The notes under the pieces are model-generated. The model was not told where the DNA came from and did not search any database. It saw nothing but the letters and a program-made list of their open reading frames with translations. 15,770 nucleotides of DNA from Podochytrium sp. JEL0797 (Eukaryota; Chytridiomycota; Chytridiomycetes; Chytridiales; Chytriomycetaceae): NCBI GenBank assembly GCA_027596195.1, contig JADGJG010000604.1, positions 1 through 15,770 of the forward strand, given 5' to 3'. This document shows positions 8,122-15,770 of the stretch, one piece after another. Positions within the stretch are counted from its first letter, which is position 1. Each line of letters starts with the position of its first letter. The translations under genes were made by a program, and so were the position numbers.

Positions 8122-9145
8122 TCAAAATCCCCAACTGTCCCCTTCTTCCCCTTCAAAATCAAACACAGAAGGCGCCACCCGTCCGTTGCTATTGCCTCCT
8201 ATTCCAACCGATGACCCCCGACTCAAATCAATCGACGCGCCGCCCAAATAATCCACGTTCGGTGCCGCGTTGTTGAAATCAATCGCTGCAGGCGTCCCCC
8301 GTCCCATCAACTGTTCCCGGTTTTTGTTGACCATCGCAATGACGCGAAACAATTGCACAGCGTTTCGCACAATCAACAGCAACGCGTCGAGCTCCGTCTC
8401 CCAATTCGCACTGTCCGCTTGGCACTCGCCGAAAATCAACCAAAACAGCGTTACGATACAAAGAAACACGAGTGCAATATCGATTTGGTTCCAGATCGAT
8501 TTCCAAAAGTTCTAAGTTCGAAACAAAGAGGTACAATTCAGGGGATATCGAACAGCGCTTGGAAAATCTCGGCATGTCTCACCTTTCCCATGGCATTTAC
8601 TCGAATCAGTACTTCGATAATCATGGTCAAGTTCACTATCGCATCGAGCCAGTAATAAAGTCCGGAGGGGCTGTGAGAAGATGTTTTCAGAGGAGTTGAG
8701 AATGTCGCTCATCGGAGGGACAGAGAAACAGCAGAACAAAAGCCTAAATACCATTGCTGTACAAATGACTGCCATTGAAACATTCGATTAGCAACGTTAC
8801 GAGCCACTTCGCGCGAAATGCAATTTTCCGGGATCCCCACCCGACGCTCACCAGTGCTAGACAAATCAGAGACAGGACCATCATAACGACATAGAGACCA
8901 CGGTAGAACTTGGAATGCAGGATGCGGTTCGCAATGGATGTGAGGACTTCGCTTTGCGTCATTCCAGCTGTTCTCGTTCGCGCTGCGTCGGCTGTGGTCA
9001 ACGGCAACAGGCTCTCGCTGGCAGAAGATCCGACCCCAAAGATGATGCTGCTGGTGGTATTTGCGGCGGAGGAGGGGGAGTCCTCGCCGAGGTTTGTTTC
9101 CGAGGGTGTGGCTGACATGTTGTTATTGACGTTTCGACGGAACAT
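8122..9145 (-). CDS. voltage-sensor-domain membrane protein without pore
   Basis: Minus-strand exons 8852-9145, 8752-8768 (17-nt microexon), 8583-8670 and 8122-8511 join in frame to 262 aa. Four membrane segments match an S1-S4 voltage sensor. S1 is ~79-103. S2 is ~109-131 and ends in IIEVLIRVNAMGK, the typical acidic E then R. S3 is ~143-160 with Asp144 after FWKSIWNQI. S4 is ~174-196 with Arg182, Gln186, Arg189 and Lys196. No pore helices or selectivity filter follow, only an Asn/Gly-rich tail, so it is not a full channel. Similar small voltage-sensor proteins occur in fungi, mostly uncharacterised; the proton channel Hv1 is the best-known stand-alone sensor, but S4 here lacks Hv1's three evenly spaced arginines. 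The ~75-residue N-terminus is Ser/Thr-rich. The start could also be the ATG at 9118. Confidence 0.85.
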
Positions 9146-9395
9146 TCCTGGGGCTCCCGCAAAACTCGGAAAAACCAAATCCACCGCTGATCTTGATTCT
9201 TGTGCAAGACAGTGTGGAAAGAAAGATGTTGTAATCCCGACGAGACATAATACGTGTTACAAAAAAATGAATCTCGGCCGAATCTAACCAATTCGAAAAA
9301 AAACCTATTTGAATTTGATACGCCTTTCTATATTGATATATTTTCCTCATTCCTCTTCTTTCACGTCGAATTATTTTCTTGCCCGTAATTCATTA
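9146..9395. other. upstream region of the voltage-sensor gene
   Basis: AT-rich flank (for example 9295-9370) that should contain the minus-strand promoter of the voltage-sensor gene. I see no repeat or RNA gene. Confidence 0.4.
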
Positions 9396-9797
9396 TCAAA
9401 CGGAATGGACTTCCCCGACCCTGCCGCAAGCCCCTGACAAAGTTTTCCAAAATCTCACGTTCGCGCGCGGACCCTTGAACTTGGTCGAACCAAACGAAAC
9501 TATACCCACGGCAATCAGAACATACCCCAAAAACAAAGAAGTATACACTACACGCACAGGTGAGAGGTCGTGCACAGTTTTTGAACGAATCTGTCGTGGA
9601 GCGAGCGCCCAGTCAGCCCAACCCAACCCAACTCCTCCCATCCGATCCCTCGAGCGTGACGGGGGTCATACGAGTACGCATATGCGGTCACTATCCCTAC
9701 GATGGGATCGTAGCAACTCGAACATGTGCAACATTCGCGAGCGGGAGATTGTCGAGGAAGGTTTTGTTTGCTCCCACATCAACGAACCAACTCTCAT
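9396..9797 (-). CDS. candidate small single-pass membrane protein (weak)
   Basis: Tentative. On the minus strand, 9396-9590 encodes a stretch with a clear transmembrane helix (VYTSLFLGYVLIAVGIVSFG) followed by a basic segment (KFKGPRANVRFWK) and few A-ending codons. A GT-AG intron 9591-9671 with a GCTGAC branch-like motif would join it in frame to an ATG exon at 9672-9797, giving 106 aa. The upstream exon is Ser/Arg-rich and not recognisable. It would lie head-to-head with WOPR copy 2, its start 142 nt from that gene's start. I know no family for it. The alternative is that the whole 9146-9939 stretch is non-coding promoter DNA. Confidence 0.27.
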
Positions 9798-9939
9798 CGG
9801 TTCGGGATTCCTGGAGCATCCAACGCCTCCTTATTCCATAGAGTTGTTGGTGACAGGAGTGGATAAGCGAGCGGAATCGTCTCCCTTCACGAATGGTCAT
9901 TACTGAGCTTGGGCTGTCAACGCAACAGATATCCTCGGA

Positions 9940-12452
9940 ATGAGCTCGGATTCGGAACCAAGATTGAATCAACCACAATATCGAACGAATTTAGAAGCAG
10001 GATATCCGCGAATCCTTGGAGACTCGGATGCGGCGAGGCAGCTGCGAGGAATCCAACCGGCGAAACGGCCTGGGTCGGGCGAGCTCGTCACCGAATCAGC
10101 AGGTAAGCAAGATCTTTCTCCCCTGGCGTTTATCGACAATATCTGTATTCGTTCGGCGGCGCATGAACTCGGCGAGATTTTCGTTCTTGGCGGCGTTGAC
10201 GTCGCTCAAAACGGAATGGAATCCGGCAAGCAGGAAACAGGAACTGCAGTCTAATCATTTGCGAAACGGATGAGGATATAGCTCTCCCTGGGTTCTGGGT
10301 TGCTCCGCCTCCCTGTGGATAGTTTGCGTGTCAAAACTAACCTCCCCTCGAAACATCAAACAAACGCAGCCCCGCCAGTTCACACCCATCCAAACCACGA
10401 AGACAAGTTCCAAGACGATCCGAGAACAAGCAAAGGCGATCCTGTACTCCACCTTCATCCAAAAATGAGCCAAAAGCTTTTGGCCCAGTCGGAACTTTTG
10501 CAGCGAAACCCCGCGAGTTCGGATAGATGTATCACTGGTGAGTTAATGTGAACAATAGAGCCATGTCTAAGCTTCTGTGGTGGGCGAGCGAGCGATGTTG
10601 GAACGAACCTTTACAATTTTCGGGTCTTCGATTTTTGACACTGGATCCGAGGACTGAGCCCGCAGATTGTTAAGAAAGGGTCCGCGGAGCAGAATAAAGC
10701 ACGATGGTTCTACCTCACTGGCTGGAGATCGGGATGGACCAGGAGTGTGTGTGCATGGTTCTTTGAAAACGTTCGACTGAAACAAAAAAAAAATTGTTTT
10801 TTCAAACCCTATCCGAACACAGGAGCCAGGTCCCACTCGCAGCAGCAAGGAGATGTGAATGTAGCTAATATCCATGAAAGCCAAGAGCGTCGTTTCCAGT
10901 CTGGTGGTTTTGGTGACGGGGGGGATGTTACTTCGCCAAGCAAGCTCGCGATCAGCAACTTGTGCGCAAGCTCTTCAGACAATGAAGTCCTATTGGAAGA
11001 AGTGGAGGAAGTTGCTGCTGCTGTGCATATCGAGCCAGCTCGTAATCCTCGGGAGTCTCGACGGCCGTATTTCGAAACGTGAGCTTTTGTGGAATCTGTT
11101 TCTTTTTCTTGCAGTGGCCTGATATCTTATTTAGCTTCTATGGATTTGTGGAGGACCCGCTAGATGCGTTATATGTCGTTGAAGGGTGCGTGAGAGGGAA
11201 TTTGTTGCCGTTTCGCGGGACTTCGATTGACATGGCGAGAGTGGTGCCACGAAGCGGGACCGTGATCGTTGTGCCTGAAAATAATGTTCATATTAAGCGT
11301 TGGAGGGTGAGCGTGATACTTCGAATGTTATTTTGGCGATTTGGGTCTTCGTTGTTGCTCAATGCTCGCCCTCTCATTCTAATTGATAGGATAGCATCAA
11401 GTGGTCACCGAGTCGAGCATACGGCCGCTTTATTCTCTATCGGTAATCTTCCTGATCCCTCCATCACTTTCTAGGCGTATTTTCATTGATTACATTTTTT
11501 CAACAGCCAAGTCGAATACATGTCCCCTGCGGACCCACCACCTCCACACGACCCACCCAAAGTATCCAAATACGCAGTAACTCTCGGGGTGAGCAGCAGC
11601 ACGGGTCTCGAGCCCATCTTCTCCCAACGGACACTCAAACCAAACACGGATCTCGCCCCTGACGGACTCACGAAGCGCACGATTACTCTCAACGGCTCTG
11701 ACGGAATCAAATACCGAGTTATCTGCTACTACGCGCCTGCGGATGTGGTGGAAATGGAAGGAACTTCCGCGTGGGATGCGAAGGGTGTGTTTCGCCGCGC
11801 GTCGTTGCATCGCGAGTTGACGGATCTTGAGAAAGATGGGACGGTAGATTATGGACAGTTGCTTGCGGAGTCGTTTGGGAACGAGGCTGGACGAGGACGA
11901 AATGGACCAACGCGTGTGGAATCGAAATACAGTGGCGTCAGCGAGTGGGTGTCAACAAAAAGGCCCTTGGCGAGTAGAACTGCGACTGAAATGCCAAAGC
12001 GGTTGAAAGAGGGTAGCAGGGAATCTGATTTCTCGGAAGTCGCGTCGGAAGGCCAGTCACAGTACGATCGGTCTTATCAACAGCGGCAATATCAGTCTCG
12101 CGTTCATCCATGCCCACTGAATCCGCATGGAATCCCATACTATATGGGAAATCAGGCCCAACCATACTTTCAGCCAGTCGCATACACGGCTGGTTTCCGC
12201 GAACCACCACCAGCTCCCGAAGTCTACCACTCTCAACCAAGTACATACTCCCAGCCGAACCCACGCATATATCATCCCTATCATCCAGTGCCATCGGCAA
12301 GATTTTCCCGTTCAACCCAACCCGCCGAATACTATCGCGAACGGCCCAGTTATTTGCCGCCGCTCTTCACGGAACCAAATCATGAGCACCAGTATTTTGA
12401 GGACTCAGTTAAGATAGATCCGTACAGAATCTCGGAATTTTCGGAAAAATAA
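9940..12452 (+). CDS. WOPR (Gti1/Pac2 family) transcription factor, copy 2
   Basis: Paralogue of the factor at 4431-6899. Exons 9940-10102, 10370-10537, 10823-11078, 11135-11306, 11390-11442 and 11507-12452 join in frame to 585 aa. The first WOPR half starts at ~194 (ETFYGFVEDPLDALYVVEGC, then RSGTVIVVPEN, IKRW) and ends near 271 with IKWSPSRAYGRFILYR; the second half (LTKRTITLNGSDGIKYRVICYY) covers ~323-352. Between them is a short linker. N-terminal residues 1-193 are low in recognisable motifs; an LEEVEEVAAAV helix lies near the end. The tail (~440-585) is Pro/Tyr/Gln-rich. Exon 1 is well supported: its phase-1 donor (GTAAGC) and the acceptor at 10369 (with CTAAC 30 nt upstream) enter the frame that contains PKMS, shared with copy 1. 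A start at 10465 would be the short alternative. AATAAA lies at 12453-12458. Confidence 0.92.
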
Positions 12453-12458
12453 AATAAA
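12453..12458 (+). terminator. poly(A) signal of WOPR copy 2
   Basis: AATAAA directly after the stop codon of WOPR copy 2; another overlaps the stop itself. A minus-strand AATAAA (12502-12507) faces it, probably serving the convergent gene that stops at 12586. Confidence 0.45.
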
Positions 12459-12585
12459 ATTAGGGCCCAGTGGGGCAGTGCACTCACCCTTTTTGTTTGG
12501 ATTTATTTCATAACAATAAAAAAAGGAAGCCAAGTAAAAGAAAAACGAACAAGAGGGGAAAAAAGAAGGTAAAAAAGGAGGCAAG

Positions 12586-14070
12586 TTAATCAGCGCGAGA
12601 AGTCCAGGTCTTCAACTTCTTTTTGGGGGAGGGCATGCAAGAGGAAGACGCGCTGGTGGAGGAGGTGGTGGCTTGGGGTGGGCGTTGGAGGATGGTGATC
12701 CATTGAGGGTGGAGGGTGGGGGATCTGCCGTTGGCGCCAGTAAGACAGGGAGTGAACCCGACCAAAACAATGGATCCAGTGGGAATGGATCCGTTTGGGA
12801 GAGGGGCACCGAGTGGGTTCATCCAGTCAAAGTCGTCAGACGAGTCGCCTTGGAGGGGAGGGACATGTGGGCCTTCCGTTGGCTTCCACGACGTCATGGT
12901 GACGTACCCTCTGTTGCCAAAGCAAAGAGCTCTTGGCATGTCTAGAAAGGGGAAATGGGAAAGGTGGAACGAAGAGAGTGAGTGGAGGAACGGAAATGAA
13001 GCAAGACTTACAGCCAAAGATGGTGACGGCAGCGGACGTGAGGTCGGCGGAGGATTCCGTGGAGACAGGCTGCATGGTGAATTGGAAGCGGGCGGAGGAT
13101 TTTCCGTCGTCGAGAGGAATGTTGCCGAGGGTCCCAGAGACCAATTTGCCAACCATCAAGCATCCTTGGGGGGTAACGGAAAGAGGATCCACGAGATCCT
13201 TTCTGAAGAAGATGTATTCGGGGTCGGCATCGGGTTCAGGAGGTGGGGTCGCGTCCATGTCGAACACGGTTTTGATGACGGCGGGGTCCAAAGTTGTGTC
13301 AGAAGGCTTGAGGCAGGTGAACATGGGTGGGGTGGTAGTGTTTGCTACGGGAGTGATGTGAGTGGTGCGGATGCCTCTGCCAGGAGATGGGAGCATTGCA
13401 AGGTCTCGCCGCGTACTCTGCGGTACGGTCTCCTCTTGCATCACGCGTTCGAGGTCTCGCCGCGTACTCGGAAGTACGATCAGTTCTCATGGCATTGTAT
13501 TCCGAACGATCACGTCTTTCTCGACTGGGACGCACATATGCTTCTTCTTTACTCCAACATATCATGCGTCCCAAAATTTCTTTCTTGGAGAGACGCGGCG
13601 AGTTGGGAAGATTGACGCCAACCAATGGCGCCAGGCGGCGAAGCTGATGAATAGTCAACTGGAGGACACATCAGTTTTGGTGTGTTATATGACGGATATT
13701 GTTATGTTACCTTGCGTAAGCCGCCTTCAGGATTCTCCCAGTCGCGAATATGCGGAACCGCTTGGCCAACACAGGATGGGTGTCCGACGGAGTGTCCGGT
13801 CAGTTTACACGTATTGCAAGTAGGTACAAGAGGAGGAGACGATGTCGGATGCACAGAATCAAGAGGCTGCAAAACAACCGGCACGTTGTAGCTTGTGAGA
13901 ACTGGGGTGGACGATTGCGTAGAAGAACCGGACAGGTCCACACGAGTACTCGTGAGACTCGCAACGTCCGGGGAGGTGGATCGCGTCGAAGACGTGCGCA
14001 CCACGCTTGACCAGCACATGATTACCACCACCGCAATGAGCAGTAGATTACGAAGACGGGGGATGTTCAT
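12586..14070 (-). CDS. unfamiliar protein with zinc-knuckle-like and SAP/LEM-like parts
   Basis: Not assigned to a family. Proposed minus-strand exons 13711-14070, 13468-13658, 13012-13376 and 12586-12941 join in frame to 423 aa. Exon 1 starts MNIPRLRNLLLIAVVVIMCW, a signal peptide or membrane anchor, followed by a Ser/Thr-rich stretch. It then has CNTCKLTGHSVGHPSC, a zinc-knuckle-like CxxC-x4-H-x6-C. Exon 2 begins LTIHQLRRLAPLVGV, then SKKEILGRMI, a helix pair like SAP or LEM motifs, then Arg-rich repeats DRTSEYAARP. Exons 3-4 (FRKDLVDPLS, RALCFGNRGYVTMTSW) look like one beta-rich domain with a basic PSPKKKLK near the end, resembling a nuclear signal. The exon 2-3 border is the weak point: the repeats shift frame there, so two overlapping genes (one ending at 13299, one starting near 13396 or 13327) are possible. 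The first and last introns (13659-13710, 12942-13011) are convincing. Confidence 0.5.
13401..13469 (-). repeat. 51-bp spaced repeat in the exon 2/intron border
   Basis: An 18-bp block (aggtctcgccgcgtactc on the plus strand) occurs at 13401-13418 and 13452-13469, exactly 51 bp apart. Read on the minus strand it encodes EYAARP in both copies, within DRTSEYAARP and DRTAEYAARP; a third degenerate copy (DRSEYNAMR) lies upstream. The 51-bp period keeps the frame. Confidence 0.85.
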
Positions 14071-14113
14071 TTTTGGGAAGTAAGAAAGATTTACTCTTTC
14101 CTTCGACGGGAGC

Positions 14114-14173
14114 ATCCGAATAAATAAATACGATGACAGGGCAATCCGAATAAATAAATACGATGAAAGGGCA
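14114..14173 (+). repeat. 30-bp tandem repeat, two copies
   Basis: Two adjacent 30-bp units (14114-14143 and 14144-14173) differ at one base. Each contains taaataaata. They lie 44-103 bp upstream of the minus-strand start at 14070, in the likely promoter of that gene. Confidence 0.92.
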
Positions 14174-14469
14174 AGTTATTTTTCAAATTTGGGCGCTTGG
14201 AAACAATTTGAAATATTTCATATTACAAATGAGAGGGAATGAAATGTGGGATGAAACATCAAGAATACCACCGGTCCCGGGCTAACGTTCGCCACAGCAT
14301 CAATGCGCAAGGCTCTCATCAATAGAATGATCATACGCCTACACAATCTACCTCATACCGTTGTCGGTTCTTCTCTGCCGTGTTTGGGTGAGGCTGGAGA
14401 CCCTTCTCGCCGGTGGCAGCCAATCAAAATCACAATGGTTGCAAAAAAATTCTTGTGGATCCGTCCCGT

Positions 14470-14551
14470 CCCGTCCCGTCAAAAATAAAGGTTTCAGAGA
14501 CTCACCCTTTCCCGTCCCGTCAAAAATAAAGGTTTCAGAGACTCACCCTTT
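14470..14551 (+). repeat. 41-bp perfect tandem repeat, two copies
   Basis: Units 14470-14510 and 14511-14551 are identical. Each starts with cccgtcccgtc and ends with gactcacccttt. A cccgt microrepeat extends the left side to about 14460. Confidence 0.93.
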
Positions 14552-14565
14552 CGGAAAGGGTGAGT
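14541..14565. repeat. perfect 12-1-12 inverted repeat
   Basis: The arm actcaccctttc (14541-14552) is followed by a single g and its exact reverse complement (14554-14565). The left arm overlaps the end of the second 41-bp repeat unit. As RNA it would fold into a tight hairpin; as DNA it is a near-palindrome. Confidence 0.9.
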
Positions 14566-15536
14566 GATAAACAAAGACATTTGTCGCGTCGTGAGTCACG
14601 GGGAAGAGGAAAGATCTTGTTGTACCGAAAATCGATTGGAACCCTGCCGGTCGCCGGGGTGTTGGAGCGGGGACGCTGGGCACCCGACAGATGATAGTAG
14701 GAGGAGGATGAGGGCGAGCCAGTCCCACTCTCCACAGCCCACCGAAGTACCTGCAGGCACCAGAATATATTCATTCATTTTGACGATTGATGTCTAAGGC
14801 CGAGCTGCGGAGGGGCCGTGGCCGTTGCTTCCGTTAACTCCTCCGCCCCAGTAGCAGATAATATTATTTTTATAGTACGATTTTTATGAATCCCTATTAT
14901 CCTTTTGGAACGTAAAACGAGTTGGTATATGCAATCGGCAATGTTGAACACACGGACGGCAAAAACCTCTTCTTTTGTTCCGGTTCACAATTACGTTTTT
15001 GAGATACCTAAGCAACGAATACAATGGCCACCGTTTTTTGGAGCCTAACACCCATTTTGTCAACATTTTCACCTTATAACAGTTCCACAGGAACCGGATC
15101 CCTCCCATGAGAAGAGGTGCCCCTCACGGTTTTTATGTCACCACAAGTGGTCTTGTCGCTCGCGAGGGTATGGGAGTGCGGGCCTCCAGGATCAAACACA
15201 CCCATGGGGTGGCGTGATATTGCGTTTTTTTTGGTTTTTTGGTTACTCGGTGGGCGATAATGCTCCGTTTTGCGATAAGTTTCTTCTTTTGGAAAATTCA
15301 CAGTGAGCAATATCGGATGAAAGAAGGAGTTGGGGAGACTGAGTTCTATTCGCGGTATACGCCTTCCTAAATTGCCGATGGTTTGCAGAATTTGTCATTG
15401 GGCTCGAACTCTTTCTGCAATCTTTCGTGGGTGTGATTTGCCAAGTGGTGAGTGGCTGAAAAGGTGCCGAAAAGAGTTCGTCGGACGGAACGTCAACTTC
15501 GCCACAATCCTCTGATTTCGTAAAAGATCTGAAAAA

Positions 15537-15770
15537 ATGCATTCCGCCCAACTACTCTCCTCCTCGGGCTCCTCCTCGCACTTCTCGCCACCTCCAGCAG
15601 CGCATTCGAGAAACGCAACGCCGAAATCACGGCTTGGACCGATGCACCCCTCGTTGCACCCACCAACGCATCCACACACGTCAAGGTCGCGCCGCGCGAC
15701 GTTCCAGTGGCAACAGGCACGACGAATCCTCTCGACGCCATCGATGGATTCACAACTGGTCAACTCAACA
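15537..15770 (+). CDS. secreted protein, N-terminal part, start region out of frame
   Basis: Cut by the window end. The only suitable ATG (15537, context gaaaaaATG) opens MHSAQLL. The strong signal-peptide core, LLLGLLLALLATSSSA, is in a different frame (codons from 15557). That frame continues as FEKRNAEITAW and stays open with mostly C/G-ending codons to the end. A KR pair just after the signal would suit Kex2-type processing, suggesting a secreted or wall protein. In the coding frame a TGA at 15530-15532 blocks upstream extension, and no AG acceptor lies between it and the signal core, so splicing does not explain the shift. A one-base insertion or loss near 15553-15565, or an assembly error, is the simplest explanation. 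The family is not recognisable from the visible part. Confidence 0.5.
   Translation, partial: MHSAQLLSSSGSSSHFSPPPAAHSRNATPKSRLGPMHPSLHPPTHPHTSRSRRATFQWQQARRILSTPSMDSQLVNST

Larger units (their letters stand above)
14174..15536. other. gene-poor stretch, about 1.36 kb
   Basis: No convincing gene on either strand: open frames are short, overlap in several frames and lack the C/G-ending codon bias of the real genes here. It holds the 41-bp repeat and hairpin described separately, a CCGTC microrepeat, and GC-rich patches at 14640-14690 and 14800-14855. The right end should contain the promoter of the gene starting near 15537. I see no tRNA or rRNA signature. Confidence 0.5.

Noticed and set aside
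8910..9287. Plus-strand 125-codon frame opposite voltage-sensor exon 1
   Set aside because: Overlaps the coding exon of the minus-strand gene and shows no domain.
9697..9906. Plus-strand frame starting MCNIREREIVEEG as a separate gene or a first exon of WOPR copy 2
   Set aside because: It ends in a TGA before 9940, has no suitable donor, and the ATG at 9940 already opens a well-phased exon 1.
14600..14860. GC-rich segment as a structured RNA gene
   Set aside because: No conserved box, tRNA arms or long stem could be made out by eye.
15395..15763. Minus-strand 122-codon Cys/Glu-rich frame at the window end
   Set aside because: Codon bias and the signal-peptide core favour the plus strand; the cysteines arise from antisense of Ala/Thr-rich codons.

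Overview
The window looks like nuclear DNA of a fungus, most likely an early-diverging (chytrid-like) one. The evidence is short GT-AG introns (about 50-310 nt) with CTRAY-type branch sites, AATAAA poly(A) signals, tightly packed genes, and two members of the fungus-specific WOPR (Gti1/Pac2) transcription factor family. The lineage assignment is an inference from gene style, not a measured placement. I see no rRNA or tRNA gene, CRISPR array or bacterial-type operon.

Layout, left to right. 1-759 (+): 3' part of a BTB/POZ-domain gene, with a T20-C21 run in the intron before its last exon. 827-2653 (+): five-exon gene for translation elongation factor eEF1B-gamma, starting only 67 nt after the BTB stop. 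2772-4184 (+): single-exon MYND zinc finger/F-box-like protein. 4431-6899 (+): six-exon WOPR transcription factor (copy 1). 6983-8052 (-): YVH1/DUSP12-type phosphatase. 8122-9145 (-): four-transmembrane voltage-sensor protein without a pore. 9396-9797 (-): weak candidate for a small membrane protein. 9940-12452 (+): second six-exon WOPR factor (copy 2). 12586-14070 (-): unfamiliar gene with a hydrophobic N-terminus, a zinc-knuckle-like motif, a SAP/LEM-like helix pair, short peptide repeats and a basic C-terminus. 14116-15536: about 1.4 kb without a convincing gene, holding two tandem repeats and a perfect hairpin. 15537-15770 (+): start of a secreted protein, cut by the window end, whose start codon and signal-peptide core lie in different frames.

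The most interesting element is the WOPR pair. The five introns of the two genes sit at the same places and in the same phases. Both proteins carry a long N-terminal extension before the DNA-binding domain and a Tyr/Pro-rich tail, and their second introns share patches of similar non-coding sequence. They look like a local duplication now separated by two or three genes on the opposite strand. The other genes are mainly housekeeping or regulatory neighbours (translation, ribosome biogenesis/phosphatase, membrane voltage sensing), and I see no sign that they form one pathway.
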